Assembly (NCBI GenBank): GCA_023429845.1
Contig: JAEZCY010000374.1
Span: 11,263-75,262 of the forward strand
Source of the DNA: Acidobacteriota bacterium
GTDB lineage: Bacteria; Acidobacteriota; Vicinamibacteria; Vicinamibacterales; Vicinamibacteraceae
DNA length: 64,000 nucleotides
Direction: 5' to 3'
Part shown: positions 53,079-62,454 of the stretch, in pieces
Layout of the letters: each line of letters starts with the position of its first letter
Numbering within the stretch: position 1 is the stretch's first letter
Position numbers and translations under genes: made by a program
The notes under the pieces: model-generated
Told to the model about the DNA's origin: nothing
What the model saw: the letters and a program-made list of their open reading frames with translations, nothing else
Database searches by the model: none

Positions 53079-54265
53079 AACTCGCCTGCGTCGTCCAGCG
53101 GTACGGCCCTGACGTCACTGGTGGTGCCGAAGCGCATTGCCGCGCGATTGCCGAGCGCCTGGCCGAGACGCACGACGTGACGGTGCTGACGAGCTGTGCC
53201 AGGGACTACCTGACCTGGCGCAACGTGTACCCGCCAGGCGACAGCCAGTTGGGCCGCGTCAGGATCAAGCGCTTCCCCGTCACGCATCCGCGCCATCTGC
53301 ATCATTTCGCGGACCTGAGCCACGAGGTGCTCGGGCGCAGGTCCTCGACCGAACGTCAGCGCGCCTGGTTCGAGGAGAACGGGCCGACCGTGCCGTCGCT
53401 CCTCGAGCACCTGCGCGCGGAAGGCACGTCGTACGACCTCGTGCTCTTCTGGTCCTACCGCTACTACCCCAGCTTCTTCGGGCTCCCCATCGTCCGTGAC
53501 CGCGCGATCCTCGTGCCCACGGCCGAGGAGGACCCGACCGTCCGGCTCGACGTGCTGGGCGACTTCTTCACGTTGCCGGCCGGTTACGTGTTCCTCACCG
53601 AGGAAGAGCGGGACCTGGTGGCGGGCCGGGCAAAAGGGCCGCTGCCGCCCTCCTGCGTCATCGGATCCGGGCTCGGCCCCGCCGAACTGCCGCACCCCGA
53701 ACTGCGCGGTGAACTCGAGAACATGGGCGTGAGCTTTCCCTACGCCCTGTACCTCGGACGCGTCGAACGGAACAAGGGTTGCGACACGATGTTCCGCCAC
53801 TACATGCGGTACGTCGAGGAGGGACGGCCAGACCTCCCGCTCGTGCTCGCGGGCCCGGAGTTCATGGAGATTCCGAGTCACCGGCAGATCCGGCCGCTGG
53901 GCTTCGTGCCCGAGCACCTGCGCGAAACGCTGCTCGGCAGCGCGAGGACGCTGATCATGCCGTCGCCGTACGAGAGCCTGAGCCTCGTGCTGCTCGAGGC
54001 GTGGAACCACGGCGTGCCGGCGCTGGTCAACGGCGGCTGCAAGGTGCTGAAGGGCCAGATGCTGCGCGCCAACGGCGGCTTGTACTACAACCACGCGAAC
54101 GAGTTCGTGGAGGCCCTCACGTTGCTGGCCACCGACGAGGACCTCGCCATCCGCTTCGGCGCCCAGGGCCGGACGCACGTCGAAACCTGGTATCGCTGGC
54201 CGCGCGTGCTGGCGACGCTCGAGCCGTTCCTCGCATCGGTGGCCGAGGCGCGACCGCGTCCGTAG
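53075..54265 (+). CDS. GT4-family glycosyltransferase (GT-B fold)
   Basis: 396-residue glycosyltransferase. CVVQRYGPDVTGGAEAHCRAIAERL is the N-terminal Gly-rich acceptor loop (GGAE). FPYALYLGRVERNKGCDTMF opens the C-terminal Rossmann domain. LIMPSPYESLSLVLLEAWNHGVPALVNGG carries the donor-binding E-x7-E pattern of GT4 enzymes. FLTEEERDLVAGRA is the typical linker. It transfers a sugar from an activated nucleotide donor, probably during surface glycan assembly. It is coupled to the upstream coiled-coil gene by GTGA and followed 12 bases later by the FAD oxidoreductase gene. Donor and acceptor are unknown. Confidence 0.88.
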   Translation: MKLACVVQRYGPDVTGGAEAHCRAIAERLAETHDVTVLTSCARDYLTWRNVYPPGDSQLGRVRIKRFPVTHPRHLHHFADLSHEVLGRRSSTERQRAWFEENGPTVPSLLEHLRAEGTSYDLVLFWSYRYYPSFFGLPIVRDRAILVPTAEEDPTVRLDVLGDFFTLPAGYVFLTEEERDLVAGRAKGPLPPSCVIGSGLGPAELPHPELRGELENMGVSFPYALYLGRVERNKGCDTMFRHYMRYVEEGRPDLPLVLAGPEFMEIPSHRQIRPLGFVPEHLRETLLGSARTLIMPSPYESLSLVLLEAWNHGVPALVNGGCKVLKGQMLRANGGLYYNHANEFVEALTLLATDEDLAIRFGAQGRTHVETWYRWPRVLATLEPFLASVAEARPRP

Positions 54266-54277
54266 CCGTCGCCCCCG

Positions 54278-55744
54278 ATGCCCTTCACCCCCGATCCGGC
54301 GCTCGCCGCGCGCGTGTTTCCACCCGGGCACCGGAATCCGGAGCCGGCCGCGAGGTACGACCTCGTGGTCATCGGCGCGGGGACGGCGGGGCTCGTCTGT
54401 GCGGCGGGAGCCGCGGGCCTCGGGGCGAAGGTGGCGCTCGTGGAGCGCCGTGCCCTCGGCGGCGACTGCCTCAACGTGGGATGCGTGCCGTCGAAGGCGC
54501 TCATCCGGGCCGCCACCGCGGCACACGCCGTGCGGAACGCCAGCGGGTTCGGCGTGCACGCGCACATCGACCGCATCGACTTCGGTGAGGTGATGGCGCG
54601 GGTGCGCAGCGTCCGGCTGGCGATCAGCCCGCACGATTCGGTGGCGCGCTTCGCGTCGCTGGGTGTTGACGTGTTCCTCGGTGAGTGCCGGTTCGCCGGC
54701 CGGAGGGCTGCCACCGTCGGAGGCGCCACTCTGCGATTCCGGCGTGCCGTGATCGCCACGGGTGGCCGGCCCGCGCTTCCCGACATTCCCGGTCTCGCCG
54801 ACGCGTCCCCCCTGTCCAACGAATCGGTGTTCGAGCTAGGCGATCAGCCGCGGCGTCTGCTCGTGCTGGGCGGTGGCCCGGTCGGCTGCGAACTCGCGCA
54901 GGCGTTCCAGCGGCTCGGAACGGAGGTGACGCTCGTGCAGTCGGGGGAGACCCTGCTCACGAGGGAGTCCGGTCATGCGGCCGCGATCGTGCGCGCCGCG
55001 CTCGAGGCCGACGGCGCGCGCGTGTACCCGTCCAGCCGGGTCTCGCGCGTCGAGCCAGGCCAGCCGCACCGCGTACATCTGGAGACGCCGGTGCGATCCC
55101 TCGTGGTCGATGTGGATCGCATCCTCGTCGGCACGGGCCGGCTGGCCAACATCGAGACGCTGGCGCTGCACGAGGCGGGTGTCGCCGCCTCCCGCACCGG
55201 AGTCACCGTGGATCGCTACCTGCGCACGTCGAATCCGGCGATCTACGCGGCTGGCGACGTGTGCCTGCCGCAGCACTTCACGCACGCCGCCGACGCCAGT
55301 GCGCGTGCGGCGCTCCAGAATGCGCTGTTCCTCGGCCGCAAGCGTGTGCCGGCGACGTCGATCCCGCGCTGCACGTACACGGACCCGGAAGTCGCTCACG
55401 TCGGCGAGGGACCCGATGGCGATGGCGTCGCCACGTTCTCGGTGGAGTGGGCCGATGTGGATCGCGCGCGGATCGACGGCGACACCGTGGGCGGCGTGCA
55501 TGTGTACGCGCGCGCCGGCCGCATCGTCGGTGGCAGCGTGATCGGCCGCCTGGCGGGCGACCTGATCGGCGAGTTGGCCGTGCTCGCCGCCCGCCGCGTG
55601 CGCTTGTCGGAACTCGCCGGAATCGTGCATCCCTACCCGACGCATGCGGAAGCGATTCGCAGAACGGGCGACATCTACAACCGGACGCGACTCACGCCGC
55701 TCGCGCGGACGTTCGCTGAACGGTTCCTCGCATGGCGGCGGTAG
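54278..55744 (+). CDS. FAD disulfide oxidoreductase (mercuric reductase/dihydrolipoamide dehydrogenase-like)
   Basis: 488-residue class I flavin disulfide reductase. FAD motif VVIGAGTAGLVCAAGAA, redox pair Cys64/Cys69 in GGDCLNVGCVPSKAL, NAD(P) motif LLVLGGGPVGCELAQAF, ATG loop AVIATGGRP, and second FAD motif IYAAGDVCLP are all present. At the C-terminal dimer interface, HPYPTHAEAIRR gives the His/Glu pair of the lipoamide/glutathione group (HPHPTxxE). No HMA metal domain and no terminal CC pair are seen, so Hg(II) reduction is doubtful despite the usual annotation. It overlaps the following VTT gene by 13 bases, a pairing often seen as neighbours or fusions. Confidence 0.9.
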   Translation: MPFTPDPALAARVFPPGHRNPEPAARYDLVVIGAGTAGLVCAAGAAGLGAKVALVERRALGGDCLNVGCVPSKALIRAATAAHAVRNASGFGVHAHIDRIDFGEVMARVRSVRLAISPHDSVARFASLGVDVFLGECRFAGRRAATVGGATLRFRRAVIATGGRPALPDIPGLADASPLSNESVFELGDQPRRLLVLGGGPVGCELAQAFQRLGTEVTLVQSGETLLTRESGHAAAIVRAALEADGARVYPSSRVSRVEPGQPHRVHLETPVRSLVVDVDRILVGTGRLANIETLALHEAGVAASRTGVTVDRYLRTSNPAIYAAGDVCLPQHFTHAADASARAALQNALFLGRKRVPATSIPRCTYTDPEVAHVGEGPDGDGVATFSVEWADVDRARIDGDTVGGVHVYARAGRIVGGSVIGRLAGDLIGELAVLAARRVRLSELAGIVHPYPTHAEAIRRTGDIYNRTRLTPLARTFAERFLAWRR

Positions 55745-56439
55745 GACGCCGCACCGCCCTGCGTGCGCTGGGCCTCGGCGTGCCGATGCTCGCCGCGGTC
55801 TTCGTCGCGATGCACGGCGAGCTGATTCCGGCGCTGGTCGCATGGGTGCAGGCGCGAGGCGTGCTGGCGCCCTTCGTTTACGGCGCGCTGTATGCATGCG
55901 CGGTGCCGATGCTCGTGCCCGGGTCCGTCATGACGCTGGCGGCCGGGGCGCTGTTCGGCCTCTGGCCCGGGGTGCCGGTCGTCTTCTGCGGTGCGCTGGC
56001 CGGCTCGTCGCTCGCGTTCCTCGTGTCTCGCTACTTCGCACGGCCCTGGTTCACTGCCTGGGCTGCGGCGCATCCCCGGTACGAGGCGGTGGACCGCGCT
56101 GTGGCGAGCGACGGCGTCCGCATCGTGTTCCTGCTGCGGCTCACGCCGCTGATCCCGTTCACGGTGCTCAACTACCTGCTGGGCGTGACGCGCATTCGCT
56201 GGCGCGACATGGCGCTGGCCTCGCCGGGCATGCTGCCGGGGACCGTCCTGTACGTCTACTACGGGCACGTCATCGGCGACGTTGCGGCGATCGCTGCGGG
56301 GGCGCGGCCGCCGCGCACCGCTGCGCAGTACGCGTGGCTCGCCGCCGGCCTGGTCGCGGCTGCCCTCGTGGCCTGGCACGTCTCGGTGGTCGCGCGCCGT
56401 GCGCTGGCGGCCGCCGGCGATGGCCCGCGAAAGGCGTGA
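55732..56439 (+). CDS. TVP38/TMEM64 (VTT-domain) membrane protein coupled to the FAD reductase
   Basis: 235-residue inner-membrane VTT protein. TM1 is at about 10-28 (LRALGLGVPMLAAVFVAM). The first re-entrant loop is in ACAVPMLVPGSVMTLAAGALFGLWPG (PGSxxTLxxGxxFG) and the second in FLLRLTPLIPFTVLNYLLGVTRI (R-x-x-P-x-x-P-F), then PGMLPGTVLYVYYGH. These are the textbook VTT motifs. Its ATG lies inside the last codons of the FAD reductase gene (13-base overlap), implying coupled translation. The pair may link redox chemistry to membrane-lipid movement, but the mechanism is unknown. It is one of three DedA-superfamily genes within 6 kb. Confidence 0.92.
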   Translation: MAAVGRRTALRALGLGVPMLAAVFVAMHGELIPALVAWVQARGVLAPFVYGALYACAVPMLVPGSVMTLAAGALFGLWPGVPVVFCGALAGSSLAFLVSRYFARPWFTAWAAAHPRYEAVDRAVASDGVRIVFLLRLTPLIPFTVLNYLLGVTRIRWRDMALASPGMLPGTVLYVYYGHVIGDVAAIAAGARPPRTAAQYAWLAAGLVAAALVAWHVSVVARRALAAAGDGPRKA

Positions 56440-56454
56440 AATACTCTCCCGGCG

Positions 56455-57912
56455 ATGGCTGCATTCGCGCCCGAGTACGTCGAGCTGGTCCTGAACGACA
56501 TCTTCGAGGATGCCAAGCGGCTCTTCCTCTCGCAGATGCGCGCGATCGACTACGCGCATCTGGTGATGCTGACCGATCAGGGCATCGTCGCGCGCGCCGA
56601 TGCACGCCTCCTTCGGGGCGGACTCGACGGCATCGACGAGTCACAGGTCCGCGCCGTGGCCTACGACGGCACCTACGAGGACCTGTTCTTCTACCTGGAG
56701 CAGGCACTGATCGACGCCTGCGGCCACGACATCGCCGGCCGTCTGCACACCGCTCGAAGCCGCAACGACATCGACATGACGATGTATCGCATGCGGCTGC
56801 GGGAGGTGCTGCTCGCCACGTGTGGCGCGGTGGAGGAGTTGCGCCGGTCGCTGCTCTCGCTCGCGGGGCAGCATGTCCACACCGTGTACGCTGCCCACAC
56901 GCACACCCAGCCCGCCCAGCCGACGACCGTCGCGCATTACCTGCTCGCCGTCGTCGAGCAGCTCGGGCGCGATCACGCGAGGCTGCGCGCGGCGTACGCG
57001 AGCGTGAATCGCAATCCGCTCGGCGCCTGCGCCATCACGGGCACGGGCTTCCCGATCGACCGTGAACGCACGAGCACGCTGCTCGGCTTCGACGGACCCA
57101 CGGGAAACACCTACGGGAGCATCGCGACCGTGGACTACCTGCTCGAATCCACGAGCGCGCTGTCTGTGGCGCTCGTGGGGCTGGGGCGGTTCGTCCAGGA
57201 CCTGATGTTGTGGTGCACCGCGGAGTTCGGTTACCTCCGCCTCTCTGACGGGTATGTGCAGTGCAGCAGCATCATGCCGCAGAAGCGCAACCCGGTGGCG
57301 CTCGAGCATGCCCGCGCGCTCGGCAGCAAGGCGCTCGGACAGGCGCAGGCGGTGTCCACGACGGTGCACAACACGCCCTTCGGCGACATCGTGGACACCG
57401 AGGACGACCTCCAGCCACTGGTGGCCAACGCCTTTCGCGATGCCATCCGCGCGATCCGACTCGTCGCGGGGGCGATGTCACAGGCGACGTTCGACGTGGG
57501 GCGGATGGCGGCACGGGCGGCCGATGGCGGCACGACGGTCACCGAGCTCGCAGACACCTTGGCGCGCACGCACGCGCTGCCGTTCCGCGTCAGCCACGAG
57601 GTGGCCGCGCGCTTCGTCGCAGAGCGCCGGCACTCGCCGGCGGCACCTCTGGTGGACTCGCTCGCGGCAGCGACAACGGCGGTGCTGGGACGGGTGCTGC
57701 CGTACACGGAGGAAGCGCTGCAGTACGTGCTCAGCCCGCAGCACTTCATCGAGGTGCGGCAGACGCTCGGCGGTCCTGCGCCGTCGCGGGCCACTGCGGC
57801 GATCGCCGAGGCCGCCGCGCTCCTCGACGCGGACTGCGCGTGGACCTCGGGTCGTGTCGGCCTGCTTCGCGAGGCCGAGCAGCGTCGGCGGGATGCGGTG
57901 GAGGCTCTGTGA
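56455..57912 (+). CDS. argH: Argininosuccinate lyase-like enzyme (fumarase/aspartase superfamily)
   Basis: 485-residue superfamily lyase. The signature CSSIMPQKRNPV (271-281) contains the catalytic-Ser loop, and THTQPAQPTTVAHYL has the conserved His. LHTARSRNDIDMTMYRMRLR stands where argininosuccinate lyases have HTGRSRNDQ, so the Gly and Gln are replaced (here A and I). The fold and family are clear; activity as true ArgH is likely but not certain. No other arginine-biosynthesis genes are adjacent. Instead its stop overlaps a 37-residue membrane peptide gene and a sodium:solute symporter follows, hinting at a catabolic lyase on an imported substrate. ATG after a 15-base gap. Confidence 0.82.
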   Translation: MAAFAPEYVELVLNDIFEDAKRLFLSQMRAIDYAHLVMLTDQGIVARADARLLRGGLDGIDESQVRAVAYDGTYEDLFFYLEQALIDACGHDIAGRLHTARSRNDIDMTMYRMRLREVLLATCGAVEELRRSLLSLAGQHVHTVYAAHTHTQPAQPTTVAHYLLAVVEQLGRDHARLRAAYASVNRNPLGACAITGTGFPIDRERTSTLLGFDGPTGNTYGSIATVDYLLESTSALSVALVGLGRFVQDLMLWCTAEFGYLRLSDGYVQCSSIMPQKRNPVALEHARALGSKALGQAQAVSTTVHNTPFGDIVDTEDDLQPLVANAFRDAIRAIRLVAGAMSQATFDVGRMAARAADGGTTVTELADTLARTHALPFRVSHEVAARFVAERRHSPAAPLVDSLAAATTAVLGRVLPYTEEALQYVLSPQHFIEVRQTLGGPAPSRATAAIAEAAALLDADCAWTSGRVGLLREAEQRRRDAVEAL

Positions 57913-58022
57913 CGAGAGTTGAAGACAGTCGGAAGGTGCGCGCCGCCGCGGTGAAGGTGGTCGCGGTGGAGCTCGTCACCCTGCTGGCGCTGTACGCGCT
58001 CCAGCAGGCCTTCACGCCCTAG
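57909..58022 (+). CDS. 37-residue single-TM membrane peptide between lyase and symporter
   Basis: [15 protein letters not shown] followed by a hydrophobic helix ([21 protein letters not shown]) and a short end, TP. The GTG start overlaps the lyase stop as GTGA and the TAG lies 2 bases before the symporter ATG, so all three are in one translational relay. A basic N-terminus and single TM suggest an N-in inner-membrane peptide. Small accessory subunits of this kind accompany several sodium:solute symporters, so it may stabilise or regulate the transporter. Coding status is inferred from position and composition. Confidence 0.6.
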   Translation: MTRVEDSRKVRAAAVKVVAVELVTLLALYALQQAFTP

Positions 58023-58024
58023 CC

Positions 58025-59728
58025 ATGCATCCACTCGACTGGTTCATCATCGGCCTGTATCTCACGTGGATCATCTGGACCGGCGTGCAGCACACGCGGG
58101 GCAGCACGGAGATCGAGGGCTACTTCCTCGGCAACCGCAGCAACCCGTGGTGGGCCGTAGGGCTCTCGGTGATGGCGACGCAGCTCAGTGCGATCACCAT
58201 GGTCGGCACGACCGGCCAGGGCTACATGGACGGGCTGCGTTTCATCCAGTTCTACTTCGGGCTGCCGCTCGCGATGGTCATCCTGTCGGTGACCGCCGTG
58301 CCGTTCTTCCATCGGGCCAGGGTCTATACCGCGTACGAGTACCTCGAGCGTCGCTTCGACCTGAAGACGCGCACGCTGACGAGCGCGCTGTTCCTCCTGT
58401 CGCGCGGTCTGTCTTGCGGCACGATCATCTCGGCTCCCGCGGTGATCCTCTCGGTCATCATGGGCTGGAACCTCACGTTCACGGTGCTGCTGATCGGCAT
58501 CCCCACGGCCATCTACACGATGCTCGGCGGCGTGCAGGCGGTGACGTGGACCGACGTGAAGCAGATGTACATCATCGTGTTCGGGCTGGTTGCGGTGGCC
58601 ATCGCCCTGGTGCTTGGCCTGCCAGACGACGTGGGCATCGGCGACGCCCTCCACGTGGCCGGCGTCACCGGGCGGATGCAGGCCTTCGACTTCCGCTTCT
58701 CGTTGAACGAGACGTACACGTTCTGGTCGGGCCTGATCGGCGGCCTGTTCCTGATGTTGTCGTACTTCGGCTGCGACCAGAGCCAGGTGCAGCGCTATCT
58801 GACCGCGAAGTCCGAGAGCGAAGCGACTTCGTCGCTCTACATGAGCGCGTACTGGAAGATTCCCCTGCAGGTGCTGGTGCTGATGATCGGCGTGCTGGTC
58901 TTCGTGTTCTACCTGTTCCACCAGCCGCCGATGCTGTTCAACCCGGTGCACGAAGCCCGGGTGAAGTCGGGCGCGCTTGCCGGCGCGTACGCTGATACTG
59001 AGCGCCGCTTCGACGCCGCGTTCATGGCGCGGCGCAATGCGGCTCGCGCGCTCGCGGCAACAGAGCAGCCCGACGCCATTGTCGCGGCCGAGCAGCGCTT
59101 CCTCGAGTCGGACGAGGCGCTGCGCGCGGTGCGGCGCGACGCCACGGCTCTCGTGCAGGAGGCGACCGGCGACCGGACGTACCGCGACGTCAACTACGTC
59201 TTCCCGACGTTCGTCACGACGCACCTGCCGATCGGGCTCATCGGCATCGTGCTGGCAGCGATCATGGCCGCGGCCATGTCGAGCATCGCCGCCGAACTCA
59301 ACTCACTGGCGACAACCACCGTGATCGACTTCTACAGGCGGCTCGTCCGACCGGAAGCCCCCGACATGCACTATCTCCGCGTCTCGCGCATCGCCACGGC
59401 CGGCTGGGGGGTGTTCACCTGCATCGTGGCGCTCTATGCCGCCGACCTCGGGTCGCTGATCGAGGTGGTCAACCGCTTCGGTTCCTTCTTCTACGGCTCG
59501 ATCCTCGGTGTCTTCATGCTTGCGATGGTCACCCGCCGCGCCTCCGGCACCGGTGCGTTCGTCGGCCTCATCTCCGGCATGTCGCTCGTGGCGACCGTCG
59601 CGTTCGCCCGCCCCGACATCTCGTTCCTCTGGCACAACGTCATCGGCGCGCTGGGGGTGGTCGTCGTGGGATTGCTCGTCAGCCTGATCGCCCCGACACC
59701 GCGTGCCGGAGCGGAGAGCGCCGCATGA
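58025..59728 (+). CDS. Sodium:solute symporter (SSS family)
   Basis: 567-residue inner-membrane transporter with about 13-14 helices. Family motifs are [29 protein letters not shown] (substrate/Na site, TM1-2), [23 protein letters not shown], and [17 protein letters not shown] (the classic G-G-x-x-A-V-x-x-T-D). [23 protein letters not shown] and [30 protein letters not shown] (the AAxMSSxxxxxNS) complete it. A soluble insert of about 75 residues, rich in Ala, Arg and Glu ([19 protein letters not shown]), interrupts the TM region at about 310-380. It is co-translated with the small membrane peptide and the lyase and, through ATGA, with an outer-membrane barrel gene. Substrate unknown. Confidence 0.92.
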   Translation: MHPLDWFIIGLYLTWIIWTGVQHTRGSTEIEGYFLGNRSNPWWAVGLSVMATQLSAITMVGTTGQGYMDGLRFIQFYFGLPLAMVILSVTAVPFFHRARVYTAYEYLERRFDLKTRTLTSALFLLSRGLSCGTIISAPAVILSVIMGWNLTFTVLLIGIPTAIYTMLGGVQAVTWTDVKQMYIIVFGLVAVAIALVLGLPDDVGIGDALHVAGVTGRMQAFDFRFSLNETYTFWSGLIGGLFLMLSYFGCDQSQVQRYLTAKSESEATSSLYMSAYWKIPLQVLVLMIGVLVFVFYLFHQPPMLFNPVHEARVKSGALAGAYADTERRFDAAFMARRNAARALAATEQPDAIVAAEQRFLESDEALRAVRRDATALVQEATGDRTYRDVNYVFPTFVTTHLPIGLIGIVLAAIMAAAMSSIAAELNSLATTTVIDFYRRLVRPEAPDMHYLRVSRIATAGWGVFTCIVALYAADLGSLIEVVNRFGSFFYGSILGVFMLAMVTRRASGTGAFVGLISGMSLVATVAFARPDISFLWHNVIGALGVVVVGLLVSLIAPTPRAGAESAA

Positions 59729-60411
59729 GGGTGATCGCCACGGCCCTGACCATGTGCTTGTTGGCCGCCGCGCATGCGGACGCGCAGCAGGCGCCCCTGG
59801 AGCCGCCGCCCACCGAGGCGCCGCGAATCGAGGCCCCGGCTTCGGAACCGGGCCGTGCCGTGCAGATAGGCGTGGCCGTCGGGCCAGGACTCGACCTGAT
59901 CGTGCCGACCAGCGGCTCGGCGTCGGTCACCTGGGCGCCGCGGTTCTCCCTGCGGTTCGCAGCCGACGGCGGGTGGTCGCCGACCGTCGGCTTCGGCTGG
60001 TTCGATACAGGCATCGACGGCGTCGAGTTCGGCCGCGACGAGCGCATGGGCGACCTGCAGCTCCGTCCCATCATGCTTGGCGCGCGGTACACGTGGCTGC
60101 GCGGCGAGTACAGCGTTGACGTCGCCGCGACGGCCGGACCGTCCTTCTCCGATTTCGACATCAACGGCGACGTCGCGCGCCGGATCTTCGGTGCGGGCCA
60201 GGTGCGCGCCGAGGCGAGCACCTCGCTGGCCACCAAGGTGCAGGGCGGCATCTGGTACGACTACACCGACAAGGTCTCCTTCCGCGGCACCGTGGCGTAC
60301 TTCCGGTGCGCACCCGAGATCACGGTGACATCGGGCGGTCAGGCACGCCGCTTCACGCAGCCGGCACACGCGCTGCAACTCGGCGCCAGCGTCGTCTACC
60401 GCATCTTCTGA
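59725..60411 (+). CDS. Outer-membrane beta-barrel protein
   Basis: 228-residue secreted barrel. The signal peptide is [21 protein letters not shown], then a Pro-rich linker ([15 protein letters not shown]). Eight or so amphipathic strands follow, such as [53 protein letters not shown] and [12 protein letters not shown]. It ends with [12 protein letters not shown], a terminal aromatic residue. Length and strand count fit an 8-stranded OmpA/OmpX-like barrel. It starts inside the symporter stop (ATGA), so it may be the outer-membrane entry step for the symporter's substrate. That role is inferred from position only. Confidence 0.82.
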   Translation: MRVIATALTMCLLAAAHADAQQAPLEPPPTEAPRIEAPASEPGRAVQIGVAVGPGLDLIVPTSGSASVTWAPRFSLRFAADGGWSPTVGFGWFDTGIDGVEFGRDERMGDLQLRPIMLGARYTWLRGEYSVDVAATAGPSFSDFDINGDVARRIFGAGQVRAEASTSLATKVQGGIWYDYTDKVSFRGTVAYFRCAPEITVTSGGQARRFTQPAHALQLGASVVYRIF

Positions 60412-60688
60412 ACACCTGACACGCCCCCCGTGCCCGGGGCGCCGGGCAGGGCGGGCGCGCGCGGTGCAACAGGTCGGATGGTGGCCCCCGCGGCACCGGG
60501 TCGGGCGGGCCGTCCTCGCCCGCCGCAATCCCGCAGGGCACCACACCGTCCCGCCGGCTTGCCGCGGTGACGTGCTCGTCACGGCCCGCATGCCCGCCAT
60601 CCCGCCAGCGGCCGCCGTCACGTCAAAGTCCAGAACGCGCGTCGCCCGCTCTCGTCTCCGCCACCAAAGCAGTACGGAGGAGGACGCG

Positions 60689-62326
60689 ATGCGACACGCT
60701 GGTCTGCTTCGAGTGGCTGGGCTCACCCTCTCATCAACGCTCGTCAGCGCCCTGCCGGCGTTGGCCGGGCCCGAACACTCGCTCGAGGGACGCTGGATCG
60801 GCGGCTTCGAGAACCGCGGCGCCATCGTCGCCGTGGACGCGACCTTCAGTGGCAGCGACGACATCTCCGGCACCATCGATTTGCCGCAGCGCGCCGAGAG
60901 CGGCATCCCGCTGCACAACGTCGCCGAGCGCGGCCGGTCGATGACGTTCGAGATTCCCGGGGCACAGGCCAACATGCTCTTCGACGGTCGCTTCGACACG
61001 CCCACTCGCGTCCGGGGCAACGTGCGACAGGGCTTCGGCAGCACCTGGTTCGAGCTCCTGAAGCTCGCGCCGCTCACGCCGGCCGACCTGAGGGGAATCT
61101 ACGGGACGTACGAGTGGGCGCCCGGCAAGGTGCTGCTGGTGGCACCCGGGCAGGAGAACCCCATCTACGTGGACTACGAGTCGGGGCGTACGGGCGCGCT
61201 CTACGCGCTCGGGCGGGACGAGTACGTCGGGGGGCCGACGATGGCCACGGGCTTTCCCGTGAGGCTGCGCCTGCGGATGACGCGGGACGCGTCCGACACG
61301 GTGACGCAGGTCGCAATCGAGAGACAGGGGAAGACGGCAAAGGCCGTACGCCGCCTGTTCTACACCGAGGTCCCGGTGCGCTACGCGAGTGGCGGTGTCA
61401 GCATTGCAGGGAGCCTGCTGCTGCCCGCCACAGCGGGACCGCATCCGGCCATCGTCATGATTCACGGATCGGGCCCGGTGACCCGCGACGGGCTGCGGCC
61501 CTTCGCGGATCACTTCGCCCGCAACGGCGTGGCGGTGCTCATGACCGACAAGCGCGGCTCCGGGGTGTCCACCGGCCGCTGGTCGCGCGCGACGTTCGAG
61601 GACCTGGCCGGCGACGCGCTCGCCGGCGTCGCGTACCTGAAGACGCGGCAAGACATCCAGGTGTCGGCGATCGGCCTGCACGGCACGAGCCTCGGCGGGT
61701 GGGTGGCGCCGCTGGCCGCCGTGAAGTCGCGCGACGTGGCCTTCGTGATCGTCGAGTCGGCCCCCGTCATGACACCGCGCGAGCACGAGCGGCTTCGCGT
61801 GCAGACGCAGATGCGGGCCGACGGCCAGCCGACCGAATCGGTGGCACGCGCGCTGGCCTTCATGGACGACAAGTTCGACGTGGCCCGCACCGGCGAGGGC
61901 TGGGGACGGCTCGCATCAGCGATGCAGGCCGGCGGCCGCGAGGGATGGCTGCCGTACGTCAACCCGCCGTCCAATCTCGAGTCGTTGCAGTGGCACTGGG
62001 AGAACGTCTTCTCCTACGACCCGCTGCCGGTGCTGCAGCAGTTGACCGTGCCGATGCTGGTCCTTTATGGCGAACTCGACGCGATCGTCCCGCCGAAAGT
62101 CCACCGGGCGCGCATGGAGCTCACGCTGCGCGAGGCGGGGAAGCACAACGTCACGATTCGTGAGTTCGCAAAGGCGAATCACGGGTTCTTCGAGGCGATC
62201 ACCGGCGGCAGGAAGGAGCAGGCCATGCTCGGGAACTTCGTCGCCGGCTACTTCGAGGCACGTACGGACTGGGTGCGTGCCCGGTCCCTGGAGGCGCTGA
62301 ACTCCGCGCCAGACGTGCAGGAATAG
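60689..62326 (+). CDS. Exported alpha/beta-hydrolase
   Basis: 545-residue secreted hydrolase. A strong GGAGGAGGA ribosome site precedes MRHAGLLRVAGLTLSSTLVSALPALAG (signal peptide). An N-terminal beta domain (about 30-225) opens with SLEGRWIGGFENRGAIVAVDATF and has an FDGRFD motif. The hydrolase core begins PHPAIVMIHGSGPVTRDGLR and VAVLMTDKRGSGVSTGRW. The nucleophile elbow is IGLHGTSLGGWVAPLAA (Ser in GTSLGG). The acid and His are in YGELDAIVPP and ANHGFFEA. This is the acyl-peptidase/dienelactone-hydrolase-like layout with an all-beta front domain. A 277-base gap precedes it, in which I see only GC-rich low-complexity sequence. Substrate unknown. Confidence 0.88.
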   Translation: MRHAGLLRVAGLTLSSTLVSALPALAGPEHSLEGRWIGGFENRGAIVAVDATFSGSDDISGTIDLPQRAESGIPLHNVAERGRSMTFEIPGAQANMLFDGRFDTPTRVRGNVRQGFGSTWFELLKLAPLTPADLRGIYGTYEWAPGKVLLVAPGQENPIYVDYESGRTGALYALGRDEYVGGPTMATGFPVRLRLRMTRDASDTVTQVAIERQGKTAKAVRRLFYTEVPVRYASGGVSIAGSLLLPATAGPHPAIVMIHGSGPVTRDGLRPFADHFARNGVAVLMTDKRGSGVSTGRWSRATFEDLAGDALAGVAYLKTRQDIQVSAIGLHGTSLGGWVAPLAAVKSRDVAFVIVESAPVMTPREHERLRVQTQMRADGQPTESVARALAFMDDKFDVARTGEGWGRLASAMQAGGREGWLPYVNPPSNLESLQWHWENVFSYDPLPVLQQLTVPMLVLYGELDAIVPPKVHRARMELTLREAGKHNVTIREFAKANHGFFEAITGGRKEQAMLGNFVAGYFEARTDWVRARSLEALNSAPDVQE

Positions 62327-62454
62327 TCGCTCGCTTACCAAACTGTCGTCGCGTGCGGGCGGGTTCCTCCCGAAAGGTAGGGGGCCGCCCGTACGGTCTT
62401 GAGGCGCTGCTTGGCATCGTGCTTGCCTGTCGATGAGCCAGGTACTGCCAGACG

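Noticed and set aside
54278..55744. Mercuric reductase (MerA) as the specific call for the FAD disulfide reductase
   Set aside because: No HMA domain and no C-terminal Cys pair needed to bind Hg(II), and no mer genes nearby; only the general family is supported.
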